From: Kalaharituber pfeilii
Lineage: Eukaryota; Ascomycota; Pezizomycetes; Pezizales; Pezizaceae
Length of the DNA stretch: 64,000 nucleotides
Assembly: GCA_015179045.1 (NCBI GenBank)
Contig: WHUZ01000002.1
Location: 1,302,001 to 1,366,000, forward strand
Reading direction: 5' to 3'
The translations under genes and the position numbers were made by a program. How positions within the stretch are numbered: position 1 is the first letter of the stretch; every line of letters starts with the position of its first letter. Below the pieces are notes generated by a model that ran no database searches, was not told the origin of the DNA, and saw nothing but the letters and a program-made list of their open reading frames with translations. Below are positions 35,382-48,300 of the stretch, piece after piece.

Positions 35382-37099
35382 CTATTGGGATTGCTGTACA
35401 TGTACTTGAGGTTGAGCAGGAGCAACGTTAACATTGTAATATTCCTGCTGGACGTTTCCGCTACCAAGTGTAGCATCAGATGATTTACCGGCGATCATAA
35501 CCCCCCTATGTCCCTCTAGCTCCGCGGGGTACTGCTGCTGCGCGGGAACCTCATTGCTATCTGCTTCCACAGGAGGGATGAGAGCCAAAGGCGCGGGCGG
35601 TCGTCTCCTGAGCCACCAAATGAATCCCCCAATGCATGATATCACGACAAAAGCAGAGCCCACGGCTATCCCAGCGATAGCATCCTTGCCTACTTTCGAC
35701 GAGTTGGTGCTCTGCGCGCCATCATCATTGCCACCAGGGTTCTCCCCCGCGCTATCGTCTCCATTCCCATCGTCATTGCTCTGATCCGAGTTCTTAGGGT
35801 CCTCTGAAGAGCAAAAGGGTATAATCTCTGAATCGCTATTTCTTGCAATCTTCGCCAGGCCAAATATCCCTGCTCTCTTGCTGTTCTCTTGCTCAAAGTC
35901 CACATACAAGTATAACTCCGAAAGGAAATGCGCTCCGAGTAGCGGAAAGTCCAACCCCTGCTTAGACATGTCGGAGAAACCTTGCTTCAATCGCACAGGA
36001 GAGAAGTTGTTTCCGAACGACTGGGTGAGTAGCGCGCTCGGCAGCGTTACCTCAAGCCCGGTGTCCAGCGTCACCTTCATGTGACCGGTGAAGTTCGCGC
36101 TTGGTTTGAGAAAGGTGTTGCTGTGGCTCGCTTGTGTCGCCCGCTGGAAGTTATCGGCTATTGCAGTGGGGAATTCGAGATAGGGGAGCCGCGCTTCTAG
36201 CATCGCCTTAAATCCTTCCGTGCGAGTGCCGTCCACCTCGAGGAGGTCCGTGACGTTCGCGCCCGTGCCATCCCAGTCGAGTTCAAGCCCCACCACCTTC
36301 ACCACCAAGCTGCCCCTTCCCGGAATCATGTTCTCGCGCAGTATGTCGTATTCATAAGCATCCCCTTCCATTCTTTTCTTATTGAAGCCACCCAGTATCA
36401 ACTCTCCTGCAATCCTGGAGTCATCATCTGGCACAAACAGACCAGTTTGTATGCCATACCCTCGCCCTGGTATCTTTCCAGCTTTCCACAAATAATGGAG
36501 GACCGACGCAGACTTTGACGCCAGCCCCAAAGAATTTGGTCCAACAGCCTGCTTCTTATTATCATAACTGCTCATGACGTATGTTGGAAAATCATCAACA
36601 GAGATGCTATTTGTTAGATTCCGTCCTATGACATGCATTGTGTCGTTCCCAAAGATACCTGGATCGGATAACTCCGAAGATTCTGTGGAGTTGCTGTCCC
36701 CTAAAGGCTCCCAACTGATGTGACATGGCCTCTGTTAGATATTCTAATCGCGAGAATAGGTCCAGCTGCTCCACTATAGGGTGAGCTGTCAGAGTAAGGA
36801 GTATTGGCAAACCTTGGAGATTCAGATGGATTAAATCCGACTCTGTCGACAGATCCATCCCTAACAACGTATGTTTCATTGAACCTTAGTGATGCAAGTA
36901 CCGGTATAAATTGCTGCGAATCATCTGGCCCGAAGGATACAATCAGCGTTGGGGGCTTCGGAGCCAAATCAATTCTCCATTTTTTAATGTCCATAGAAAA
37001 CGGGGCCGCATCGGACGCTGGACATGTTAACTGCGACACTGTAAGAGGAACGACGTGGACAAGTATCACAATTAGAGAAGATAAAAAACGAGCTGCCAT
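35382..37099 (-). CDS. pepsin-fold (A1) membrane protein, catalytic sites lost
   Basis: Exons 37099-36813 and 36729-35382 give 544 residues. MAARFLSSLIVILVHVVPLT is a signal peptide. The body follows the fungal peptidase A1 layout: IVSFGPDDSQQFIPVLASLRFN near the first lobe, then SLGLASKSASVLHYLW, GYGIQTGLFV, GELILGGFNKKRM, and AHFLSELYLYVDFEQE near the end of lobe 2. Where the first D[TS]G belongs, the sequence is LASLRFNETYV (about 69-78). Where the second belongs, it is AMLEARLPYLEFP (about 271-283). Neither active-site Asp motif is present. The DTG at about 318-320 is in a strand not used for catalysis. An Asp/Asn/Gly-rich stalk, one span (AGIAVGSAFVVISCIGGFIW, about 447-466), RRRPP and a Pro/Gln-rich tail follow. 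It is probably a non-proteolytic surface protein. The first donor (GTTTGC) is weak, so that junction is less sure. Confidence 0.82.
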
Positions 37100-39243
37100 G
37101 ATATGGGCTTGAACGGGACTTTCAGCTCTTGAAGCTCTAGCATGGGGTGAAGGACTGGACAAACTGCAAAAGGAGAACGCGTTGACGGGTTTCGGAGGTT
37201 TGAAGGGCCCTTCTGCGGGTCCTCAGGCGTAACGCCGAAAATTACTGTGTGAAGCTACGGGGTTAATAGGCTTTATCCTTGATCCTGTGCCAATGCACAG
37301 AACGAGCATGTAGAGTACTCTATTAGTGCTAGTTCACTGCTTAACCGCTGATGCAGAAGACGAGGCCACACTGGAGCTTCTATCAGTCAGTTTAATTTGT
37401 ATAACTTGCTCTGGGAAATAACGAAATTTTGAGCTGGTATTTCTCTCTAATCATAGCCACGATTCCTTCGTTTTCTCGGTTTCGTCAAATTATTTCTGCA
37501 TACTCTGTATTATATTGCATTGCCACTGGAGCCTGCATTGGTGTCGGTGAACCGCAGGCGATGCACCGCCATAGGTAAGCACTTTTCTGAATTCAAGATA
37601 TAATTAGACCCACCACCTACACAGTGTCAGAAAAGGTTTAAATACGGCTTCGTGCTTTGCCAACACTGGTTGCTTCTCGTGACAGGCAGAGATTATTGCA
37701 CGTTGCATGGTTTTGCAGGTACTTAACGAATTGGCTTCTTGCAGCGTGCGATAATTTATACCTGTCCTGAGGAGTCAACTCAAGTACGAGGACTGAGCAT
37801 TTGCGTGTCTTCGGTTCAATTGGTTCAATTGTAAGATGAACTTTATAAAGGGATTTGTGGCTGTGGGAGACGGCATTGATAATATAAGATGACATTGATC
37901 AGATGCAGAAGGTCGTTTAGGGGGAATTGTTACCGAATTGCCTACTTTGCTTAGCTAGTATCGCCATTTGCACTTGGCACTTCGCGAGGGGGGGTGCGAC
38001 GAGACCAGGAGATTAGGAGGACTTATGTGAGTTGCTAGTCTGGTTGCAGTGAGTTGCTATGGTAACTAATCCATGAACAAGAGATCTTCCAAGTTTTTAA
38101 CGGTGTTCGCATGAATCGTATTAGGTACAGACAACCCAAACAGAGTAGACTCCACAACGTTGATTGGTACATGTTATTAATCGCATGAGTTCCCTCTGCC
38201 AGCGGTAGCAGAGGAGGAATCGCATAGGCCTAGAGGTTAGTTTGGCATCCACGTTCCTTCTGTCGTGATGTAGGTACTTACTTAATTTCATTGTACCTTT
38301 TTGATTGCCAGTAACCTTCTGATACATTACCCTCCACTAAGTGATCTACGGTGCGATATTAGCTGGTGATCTTGCCTTGACCAGTTCAGATTGGGGAGAG
38401 AGATCCCCCATACGAACGTGCAAATACAGTGGCAAGTAAGCTTACTGTCGTAGAAAATGCAGTGAGGTGGTGGATTAGATTAGATATTGTGACAGAACAC
38501 CTTAGAATTTCGCGAACGAGACCATATCAGCTTACACACGAATAGTCTTATTCGAAGTATGTTTAGCAGTGTCACCGTTGAAATTGACTTTGTACTGTAT
38601 ATGCAATTACAAATACAGAAATACCAAAAAAATTACATATCCAAACATAAGTACTCTCAAACCTGAGAACTTCGGCAGACTGTCGTATCAGGTCGTTGAT
38701 CTCTGGTAGGGTCTTATTCAAGAGCACATTCAATGTATACGAGCGAGCACCGTCAACTACTAATAGGGATATCAGTTATGGCCTTGCCGTGAAAAAACGT
38801 GATCGTTGATTGCAGGTGTTAATTCGGGTTATAAATTAAATCTCGGGACCAAATTCAGTCAGCATCGTGCACTCGAGACATGTGTGTTTAGCGTAGTAAC
38901 TCAAGGGAAGATTTTCATGACATGCATGTATAAATCAGCAAGTAAGTAGCCTCCAAACGTCATACAAGCTATAGTTTCCAGCACTAAAGGTAAGGATTGG
39001 GCCAATGAACATATGTATGTTCTCGGACTTTTGTTTCATATGGCGAGGTCATGAATTAAACGGAACTACTCCAGGGTAATATGCGATAACATTACCTCAT
39101 CTAAGAATATGTAAACAGAAGTATATACAACATTCAGTAATTCCTCATCCCAGAAACAGACAAAAAAAAACCCTTTAACAGAACCCCCAAGTCAAAGAAA
39201 CATAAATAGTGATGCAAAACATGAATCCCAAATCCAAATGTGC
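37100..39243. other. intergenic, no gene seen
   Basis: A 2.1-kb gap between the upstream side of the pepsin-like gene and the 3' end of PRP22. A small hairpin (CCTCTGC..GCAGAGG) lies at about 38191-38213. Short open frames on the minus strand at 37638 and 38121 are not protein-like. Confidence 0.55.
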
Positions 39244-42200
39244 TTAACCCCAGGTACCACCCCCGCCACCTCTTCCTTGTCTCTTCTGCGCCGACAAACG
39301 CCAATCATCCCCATCGCTAAACCGATTGAACAGTGGCTGAATCCTTTCGTTCTTTCTCCTTTTACTTAGTTCGCCTCCTCCGCCGCCGACCTTGAAGAAC
39401 CTAGGTGCCACCTCGACTACATAAGAAGTTAGTAATTGTTCCATTAAGAAGATAGATTACGGACAGTCACTTACCAAGCCACTTCGGTTCAATTGCTGTA
39501 GTGCAATGCATATACTCCTTTGTTGTAAGCACTAGTGTATGATATATGACATGTTCAGCTGGCTTGCCAAACAAAGCTGAGCTTGGATGCATATACACAG
39601 GGGTTCCCTCGATTAGCGTTCGGTATCCTTCTTGTGGATCCTTCCTTGCCGAGTTTCTGAAAAAGCCAGAACAAAGTGCCTGGCGGACCTTCATCGTATT
39701 TCGCCAACAAGACATAATCGGATGCTTATATCGCAACATGATACTCTCCAACTGCTGCCTGACATCCTGTACACGACGCATTGACCTCGCCTGAATGAAA
39801 TTCTCGAAACACCAAGGTGAACTGAACTTCGAGTTCTTCCAGCCATTATAGACATTTAGCAAGGTGAGATGGTCTCCATGAGGATCATGGAATTTTGCCT
39901 TCTTCTGATCCGCTTGTTGCTGTTTCTCCTTTGGCCGATAGAACACAGACTGGACACTCAACATCGCGACAATACTCAACATCTCATCTGAACATCCCAG
40001 GTCCACACTGGCAATTAGGACTTTAGCTAGAGCAGGCTCCATAGGAAAATCGGCCATCTTGCGGCCTAACCGTGTAAGAAGACCTTCATCATCCAGAGCG
40101 GAGAGAGCGTACAGCTCTTCTAGCGCTGTCAACATGGTATTTGTTGGTGGGGGGTCCATAAAGTCGAAATGGAGGAGGTCGTTAATGCCCATGGCCTTCA
40201 GCATCAGAATTGTATGACTCAAATTCTGGCGCTGAATCTCCGGCACTGACGTTGGTAACATTTCACTTTGGAATGCAGCCTCCGTATACAGCCGGTAACA
40301 CTTACCTGGCCCTGTACGGCCTGCACGGCCTGCCCTCTGCTTCGCCTGGGCCTGCGAAATTGGCGTTACAACTAGGGAATCCATGCCAAGCTTCGGGTCA
40401 AAGGCGTTCTGTTTTACGAACCCAGGGTCAACCACATAGTAAATGTTATCAATGGTAATGGAAGTTTCGGCGATGTTTGTTGCAATAACAACTTTCCTTG
40501 ATCCTGGTGGTGCCGGTTCAAAAATTCTGCTCTGCATTTCACTGGGTAACGCTGAATAGACAGGTAATATAATAAGTTCAGGCACGCTGGAACCTAGGGC
40601 TTTCATTCGCTCGTAAAGGATTTCACACGATGTGTCAATTTCCTCTTGGCCTGTCAGGAAGAGAAGGATGTCCCCAGGAGGCTCAGATAGATGAATTTGC
40701 ATGACCGTTATGAGCGCTGCATCCAGATAATCACTTTCGGGCTCCTTGGTGTAGAGAATTTCTACAGGGTATGTTCGTCCCGGGATAGTAAAGATCGGGC
40801 ATTGGTTGAAGTAATTTGAGAACTTCTCTGCGTCAAGAGTTGCTGATGTAACTATCAGCCGTAAATCAGGCCTTCTTTTGAGTGTTTTCTTTAGTAGTCC
40901 AAATAACACGTCTGTTGCAATAGTTCTTTCATGTGCTTCGTCTAGCATTATAACAGAATACCTCTTCAAATCCTTATCAAGAAGTACTTCTCGTTGCAGC
41001 ATTCCGTCTGTCATATATTTGATCTTGGTTTCAGGCGAAGTGCAGTCCTCAAAACGAATGGTATATCCAACCTCTTTACCCAGTTGACAACCTACTTCTT
41101 CGGCCACACGTTTGGCTACAGACATGGCAGCAACACGCCTGGGTTGAGTACAGCCTATTATACCATTATCTGCAAATCCAGCTTCGGCAAGGTACTGCGT
41201 AATTTGTGTAGTTTTCCCTGATCCAGTGTCTCCGACCACAATCAAAAGTTGATTATCTTTAACGGCTTGAATAAGAGAGTTACGGAGCTTGAATACCGGT
41301 AAGCTCTCCCTTTGCTCCTTAATGCTGAGACTGGTCCGTTTTCCAAATGACTGATCCTTACTCATGGTAACTCGTTTCCATTCAGGCATTTCACCTCCTC
41401 CTTTGTTTAACGTTGACGATTTCAGGTCGGATGCAAAAATCCTTTGTTCAGGAGCTACCATAGGATCATGCCACTGGGCGTTCAGGTCGATTTTTGCAGC
41501 TTCAGCCGCGGCTTGATCCTGAGCCTGCTGTTGCCTCAATTCGCGCCTGTCCTTTGCCAGGGTTGTTCCTGCCATAGCAGCACGATTAAGTGATCCATCA
41601 GGCGCTTTGACGACCCTGATTGGTGATAGTTCCAGAGACTGTCGCGTTTGCCCAGCCAGAAAAGGTGGTTCCTCCCCCCGAACCTCAATATCAATGTCCT
41701 CCTCTTCCTCAAATTCCCCTTCTCCGTTCAGCGTAGCATGGTATTCTTCATCTATTTCTGGGTAATCGGCGGCTGAGATGGCTCCGGAGGCAATCAGCTG
41801 TTTAATTTCCCATCGCTCTGGTGAGGTCAGTCGTTTCTTCGCTTTAGGAGCACTATTCATGTCTTCTTCCAGTACTGGAACTTTGGAGTCAAGGTTTCCA
41901 TATCGTGAGGAATCCCTCCCATTCATCTTCTCAATATTGGCGCCTGTTCCGAGTCGCTTCTCAGGTATCAAATCCCTGCCAGTTACCTGATCCACCTCTT
42001 TCATCGATAAGCCTATTCGGCTTCCCTCAATGCTTATCACTTTAACCTTCACAGGCTGCCCTCGTGCAACGAAATCGGATGGATGATTGACCCTAGACCC
42101 CTCTTTCATGTTAGAGACATGAACTAACCCATCAACTTTCCCTTTGACTCCTTCCAAATTGACAAAAGCGCCAAAGTCTTTCACACCAGTAACTTTTCCA

Positions 42201-43064
42201 TTGTATATTTTATGCAGGTTAGGCTGATCGTCGAGCTCCATAGGCGGCGGCCGTTTGAACTGATCATCGTCGTCGTCACCGTCATCGTCATCGTCATTCC
42301 GACTTCTTCGGGCCCTCCCGTATCCATCCACCTCGTTCTTCCCCCTTCCATTCCGCCCTTTTCTGCCTCGGCTTCTCGAGCGCGATCGCGATCTATATCT
42401 CTTGCTCGAACCGTAATCCCCGTAGTCGGGACTCCGAGACCTTTTCCGAGACGATTTCTCTTTCGAATTCTTGTCCCTTACTGAACTCTTTGCCTTACCC
42501 TCTAAATTCTCCAACATTGCCAAGGTATCATCAATAGCATCGGGTTCCCTATCCATCTCCTTCGCTTTAAGCCCCAGCTTTTCCAATTCTTCCAATCCTG
42601 TCCCTCGTCCGTCCGCATCATCCTCATTAGGTAACTCCCTGTCGGGCATAGCTAAACCCTTAAATATTCGAGCTTTTTCGTCCAAAGACCTTTGGCTTCC
42701 TGCATTCTCCTGTGTAGTATCGTTTGATTTCCCCTTATTCTTGTGCTTCGGATGCATTGTAAGAATGAGTCGATCAATACTTTCTACCAAAGAAGCTGGG
42801 AAGGCGACGCCCATGTCCGCCAGACGTTGGCGGAAATCCGCTGGTGAGCTACATTCTCCATGAAGATTGATAATAAACTCTGCTAGGGTCTTGTCATTAC
42901 TAGAAACCAGAGGTTAGTATTGATAGAACACGCGTATAAACCATCCGACAAGTCTCTGAGGAGGAACGATGAACCTACATTCCCAAGTGGTTAGACAGTT
43001 CTGTCGTGATTTTCGAGACAAGCGACAGTAGCTCAAGATCCGCAATCGCTTCTAGGCCTTCCAT
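39244..43064 (-). CDS. PRP22: DEAH-box splicing helicase Prp22
   Basis: Prp22/DHX8 is the DEAH-box ATPase that releases mRNA from the spliceosome after the second splicing step. Exons 43064-42979, 42899-39475 and 39416-39244 join in phase to 1227 residues. The N-terminus [20 protein letters not shown] with [13 protein letters not shown] and [14 protein letters not shown] is family-typical. An Arg/Ser repeat region and acidic run (about 165-245) precede the S1 RNA-binding domain (about 257-330, [22 protein letters not shown]). Helicase motifs are intact: GDTGSGKT (about 585-592), [16 protein letters not shown] (about 682-685), SAT (about 713-715), [10 protein letters not shown] and [13 protein letters not shown]. 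The C-terminal OB-fold includes [15 protein letters not shown], and the protein ends in a Gly-rich RGGGGGTW. It looks fully functional. Confidence 0.97.
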
Positions 43065-44170
43065 TGTATAGGGCCGGAATTGTGATTTCGTACCCCTGCG
43101 TGAAGTCTGATGGAAGAGGCCGAGAGCTTGTAGTTGCAAGCTCCGATACAGTTATTAGAAGGCAGTTGACGCGCCGCAGTTGTGGCGACCAACAGCACGC
43201 ACCAGCCACGCCACATATCAGAAACAAGCCTCTGACCGTAGCGCCAAGAAAAAAGCCCATCCCTGTCGTATCACATGTGCCGCACACCTTGGCGGCAACA
43301 ACGCCCCTATGCCCTCAACGATATTGACCCCCGAGCGAAGGGAGTGGAGTCCTCTCTCAAGTATCTCTGTCTATGATACGCCCTGATGTGGGGGGGCAGA
43401 GCCACCTCACCGCTCGCTGCAGCACGCCTCACGGTCTGGAGGCGGGGGCACCGCTAGCAGTAACCCGCTCCTAGCTCAGATTTCATGCGACGCTGACTAA
43501 GTATGGTCACGAGACTAGGGGGATTGAACAGAAGAGATGGGGGTTCTGTACAAAACACTCTAATATCTTGAGGTTGAGAAATAGGATTTGTTTGAGGCAA
43601 GATGGGATAGAAGGATTTGCTTTATTTGTTTTCTTCTAATCGTTCCATTTCTCTTTTTCAATGGAGCGAAGTGATGGGCTGAATGGATTTAATCTGATTC
43701 AACTATAATGTGGCAGCTATCAGCTGGCGGGCACACAGTTCGGGGGCCTCAAAGTGTAGCGGCTCAAGTAACGAAACTACTCAAGTACATATATACGAAT
43801 ACGATAATGTACATTATATATCGGCATCAGCCATACGCTTGTACATCTATGCTGGGTTTTCTAGCATCGCAGGTGATGGACGAAGCTTCTGCATCAATAC
43901 TGCAATACTGGCAGGCTGCGTTACATGCTTGGAGACGCCGCAAAGACGATGCTAGGCCTGGGATGCGATATCACATGACTTGCTATCGTGCCTGGACATG
44001 GAAATAGGGCAGTCTTGTTGAAGTAGGGGACCTGATAATCGGCTAAACAAAGATGCTGCTTTCAGTTCGGGCTGCTGGCTGATGACGCATATGAGAATAT
44101 TTATTCGCTTGCTCTTTCTGCCTTGGAAGCTCTGACTCTACTATCTATAAATTCTAGTAAACATCCTGTT
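43065..44170. other. upstream region of PRP22, no gene seen
   Basis: Holds the promoter of PRP22. Overlapping frames at 43064-43386 and 43708-44007 are not protein-like. A G7 run lies at about 43390. Confidence 0.5.
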
Positions 44171-44176
44171 CCCTAC

Positions 44177-44503
44177 TTTTCTCGTTTTGCCTATGCTAAC
44201 AGTGACGGGATAGTTCTACGGGAAGAAATTGAAACCGCAATGAGGTTATTGGGAGTAGAAGAGCTCGGGTTACATCATGTTTGTCCTCCTGCACCCCCCT
44301 CCCAAGCACACACGTGCGAGCGCAAACCTCCGTCCGTCTCCCTCATCATCCCCCCCGCAATCATGTGAATATAAACAAATGCTGAACCCCGGTGCGTAAA
44401 CCAGGTCCACACAAGCACTCTTGACAACCTCATCTACAAGGCCTCCATCTCCGCCCTGCCGCTGTCTGCCAGTGTTTCTGGGCTTATTAAGTCGAAGCTG
44501 TGA
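44177..44503 (+). pseudogene. C-terminal remnant of FMN-dependent alpha-hydroxyacid dehydrogenase
   Basis: The frame reads RFAYANSDGIVLREEIETAM then RLLGVEELGLHH, matching the end of the TIM barrel in lactate/glycolate-oxidase family enzymes (RPFLYA..G..., ILRDEIETTMRLLG). After a GTTTGT donor at 44279 and a CAG acceptor ending at 44404, it resumes in frame with VHTSTLDNLIYKASISA and ends at 44503, as in the family's VNTR...L tail. The FMN-binding core, catalytic His and rest of the barrel are not found upstream on either strand. Only about the last 60-65 residues remain, with the intron still recognisable. It is therefore a truncated relic and not a working gene. Confidence 0.72.
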
Positions 44504-44777
44504 TAGCTTTTTCAATTATCTACTAGCGACGACAAGTTCGTTGCTTTACTGGGTAGAAAGCTAGATTATGGGATCATGGGGCGACAGGCGCTGGAAGGGA
44601 GGGGGTATATGTTGTGATATCATGCAATCGTTCACTTATGTACCTGATGCAGATGCGATGGATAAATTTGATACCTTTTGATACTCATATGTCCTCATTA
44701 TACATAAATGGACGGCTTTAACTTTCAATTGCAATTATCGATATCTGTCCCGCCTTTTTTTTTCTAAAAGAAAAATG

Positions 44778-44815
<38 letters not shown>

Positions 44816-45340
44816 CGCCTGAAATGTAACCCCAAGTAATCAACAAGCAAGCAAGCAAGCAACGGTCACCTTGAAGAACCCTTTTTCAACTACCGGTAAG
44901 AACCTGGAAGGAACTACAAGTAACAGCTACCTCGGGTGGGCGAAACCCCGCCTGATTCGATGTCAGTGAGGATAACGAACGAGTTTGCGTTGCCATTGAG
45001 CTGAAATCCTCCAGATATCTATGACATTCAATGGTCTTTCCATGTAATTCCAGGTGACGTGATTGCTAGCTTTGGGTTAATCCAAGTACTAGTGTCGCAA
45101 TTGGGCGAGGTTCCACCCACCCAAGAGGATCTTCTGTATGCTTTCTACATACACTGTCCTTCTATCGCAAGTACGCTCCAGAAAGCATGAGGAGATTGCT
45201 CTTCAATCCACCTTAGCGAGTTCAGTTGCTGCCACTTATTGTAGGCTAGGTTCGGAAATTTTGCCATTTTGTAAAAAAGCATAACATCATTATAACAAGT
45301 ACATACTTAACATTGCCCCAAGCTCTCGAAGAAAATACCT
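44504..45340. other. intergenic with A36 run
   Basis: A T-rich then A-rich block ends in A36 (44778-44813). A (CAAG)n run lies at about 44841-44862. No gene was seen. Confidence 0.6.
44778..44813. repeat. A36 homopolymer
   Basis: Thirty-six consecutive A, about 275 bp downstream of the FMN-dehydrogenase remnant. Confidence 0.96.
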
Positions 45341-48300
45341 CTACCGGCGTCCTCTATACCCGCCGCCTGCTCTCCCCTTTTGCACTCGCCCTCCCCTCAC
45401 GCTTCGCATACCATGTCCATCTCTCTTCCCGGGACTTTTCGGTGGAGCTGCTCCTCCCTTTCTAGGATCAGGGTCAGCGTCCTCCATATCGTCATCTCCA
45501 TCATCATCCTTCAGACCGCGCTTGCTGCTGAATTTAACTCTGTTTCTTTGACCCCGTTTAATAGCATGCTTGCCACTTATGGCCTGAACATATGCCGAAA
45601 CAGCGTCCCCAATATCTTTGTTCTCGCCAATGCCCAAAGCATCGTCATCTGCACCCTCCTCTTCTGAATCTCTAAAGACAAGCTTCCCTGCATCATTTGT
45701 CTTAGCTTTTGTTTTGAGCTTATTAGCTCGAAGTTTTTGCGGTTTAGTTGAGGAGATATGTGCCAGGGATTTCTTATCCAGCAGATCCAGTGGCTCATCT
45801 TCATCTTCAACGATATATTGCTCTCCCTTCTTGCCTCGCTTGCCAGACCGGGCATTTCTGTTGCCATCCATATCAACATCTGACGCATCTGACTCCTCAT
45901 CGCTTTCACTGCCATAAATTGCTTCTTCGAATTCAGATGTAAAGCGTCTTTTCCTCTGTTTATTGCCCAACATTGTAATGAGTCCTATGGCCAAATTATT
46001 CTAGGACGGGAGTACATACCTTTTGCCGAGGGTCAGCATCCTCATGCTCGCCTGCATGATCTGTACTTTCTTTCCGTCTCTTCCTTCTATCTCTCATTTT
46101 CCGTATATTAATTACCAGCTTCTTATCCTCTTCCGGTACATATTTCTCTATCGTATCATATCCAAACCTTCGAATCGCCCTCTCAATCATATGCTTCACT
46201 TTCACTTTGAAGTGCGCCTTATGCTCATGTGACCAGACCATGAGATTTGGAATCAGTGTTGGCAGCTTCGTAAGCACCATCTCTTTTGGCAATGATATGA
46301 TGCACACTTTAACAAAGCCCAAGACAGACCGAACTATTTCTCGGTTCTTCGACGTTAGGAATAAGTCCATTGTTGTCACCATTTCATTGATAAGATCTGG
46401 CTGCAGCTCATCTAAATGTGAGTGTCAATAAATGCTGCTTTTTTGAGTATTTAAAATCACGTGACTTGCCCTTAAATTGATATAGTATCCTTGTTAAAGC
46501 TGTAATTGATGCGCTTATCATGTGTGGTGTTGACCCCGCTAAACCCGCAGAAACCATCGTAAAGTATTCCTCTATTGTCGCATTCGCATTTGGCGCATCT
46601 GAAGGCATTCCTGGTACTTTTGAGTTAATTACCACACCACCCTGTTTCATCTTCTCACCCATGGACACGAGAAGGTCAAAGGCTGCAGTTCGAGCTCTTT
46701 CATTTACTTCTTTGGCGGATATAACGACTTCCGAAAGAATGGAAGGAATAAAGTGAAGGTCATATGATGGCAGATATTCAATCAAGTGAGAAATAGCATC
46801 CAATCGGTCCTGGCATTATTAGCAAAACTGAGGACACGAATGGTATGAGCATAGAACATACCCGTCTAGCAGGCGCACTCGCCGTCTCGGCACTTTTAAG
46901 TAAGACCTTCTGTAAGTCCTCCACTCGACTTGACAGCGCTTTCTTTCCAGAATCCGATTCTGCAATCCTTGATATGATCTTGTACGCCTTCTTCTGCAGT
47001 TGTGGGTCATCTTTCTTGTTAATTATAGTTATGAATATGGCTAGCAACTGAGTATAACTGTCGGCAGGTAAGTATGGTGAGATTGTAATGACAAGGTCCA
47101 TCAAGGTGTGAGCCATAGGAGGCATGTTGTCTGCAGGGGTTTTTTTCCCCTTTTCTCTCTCCGCTTGACTGAGAGTCACAGACTCAGCGAGAGACCCCTC
47201 CAGCATCGTAGTCACCTTGCTGAAGGTGCTCATAATATCAGATGCTGGCGCAATACCCAGGTAGGCATTTATGCATTCCAATATAAAGCCCCGATACTGC
47301 GGAAGGGTTTGGCTGTAGACGTTGAATAGAACTGCCAGTAGGTTACTGGCAAAAGATGCAAGGAGATCCAAGTTCTTTTTCGCATCAGCTTTGGTGATTC
47401 TGTGCTGTAGTAACATGTCTTCCTTTCCATTGACCAGTTCGACTTCCAAAATGGCCATATTGGACTCTACAAGGAGCTGAAGGGCTTTGCATATGTCGGC
47501 ACGAAGTTCTGTTTGTTTATACAGCACATTGGCCAAAAGTTCTGCAAATGATTGATCGAAACACTGTTTTTGGCCGGGCAGTTAGTTGATGTAAATTAGA
47601 CAGATTAAAGCAACTTTTTTACCTCAGCCAGATCCAAGGGAGCAGTGCAATATCCTGGTAGAGTTGACCACACTTGTTGAATGATTGTCTCAAATATTTT
47701 TATTTCCATTGTTTTTTCCGCGCCTCCATGATCCAGAATTCTCTGGAACATTACTTCACTAAGTGGAACCATTTCTGTCAAGAAATGTGAGAGGTTTGTG
47801 TTTTCCGTATAGTCTCGTAGGATTGGAAGGAGCCATGCACGCCCAGACTGGCCTTGTTTAGGCTTGTTAAGGTTCAATGGAAGAATTTGCAGGAAGGCTT
47901 CGGGCCCAATGGCTTGAACAGCATGACCAAGTACGACATCTGCTTCCTTCTTACCCTGAAATCCTTCATTGGAACGAAGATCACCCACTGTATGAACAAT
48001 GTCGCCCATAACAGGATGTGCCTTCCAACGCAGCCTATCAAAGAGAGCAATTATAGTCTCAAAAACTTCACTCCAAGCTCCCTGATATCGTAGGCTCAAC
48101 AAATTTGTTGTTAAGGTGGCGATACCAGTGAGTTCGTCACAATCAGGGCCAAGAATAGCATCATCTGGTATGCAGTTGGTAATCAAGGATATCAGGCACT
48201 GAGACGCTGAAGTGCGGATGTTGTGCGCGCTTGACTCAAGAAATGTAGAAACCAGTTCATAGAGAACCGGAAGTCTTTGGAAAGCTTGGGAAGGTTCTAC

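Noticed and set aside
38185..38220. Short hairpin CCTCTGC..GCAGAGG as a functional RNA or terminator
   Set aside because: It is isolated, only 7 bp of stem, and such terminators are not used in fungal nuclear genes.
43708..44007. Upstream part of the FMN dehydrogenase
   Set aside because: The frame there has no FMN-binding or barrel motifs, so it does not extend the relic.
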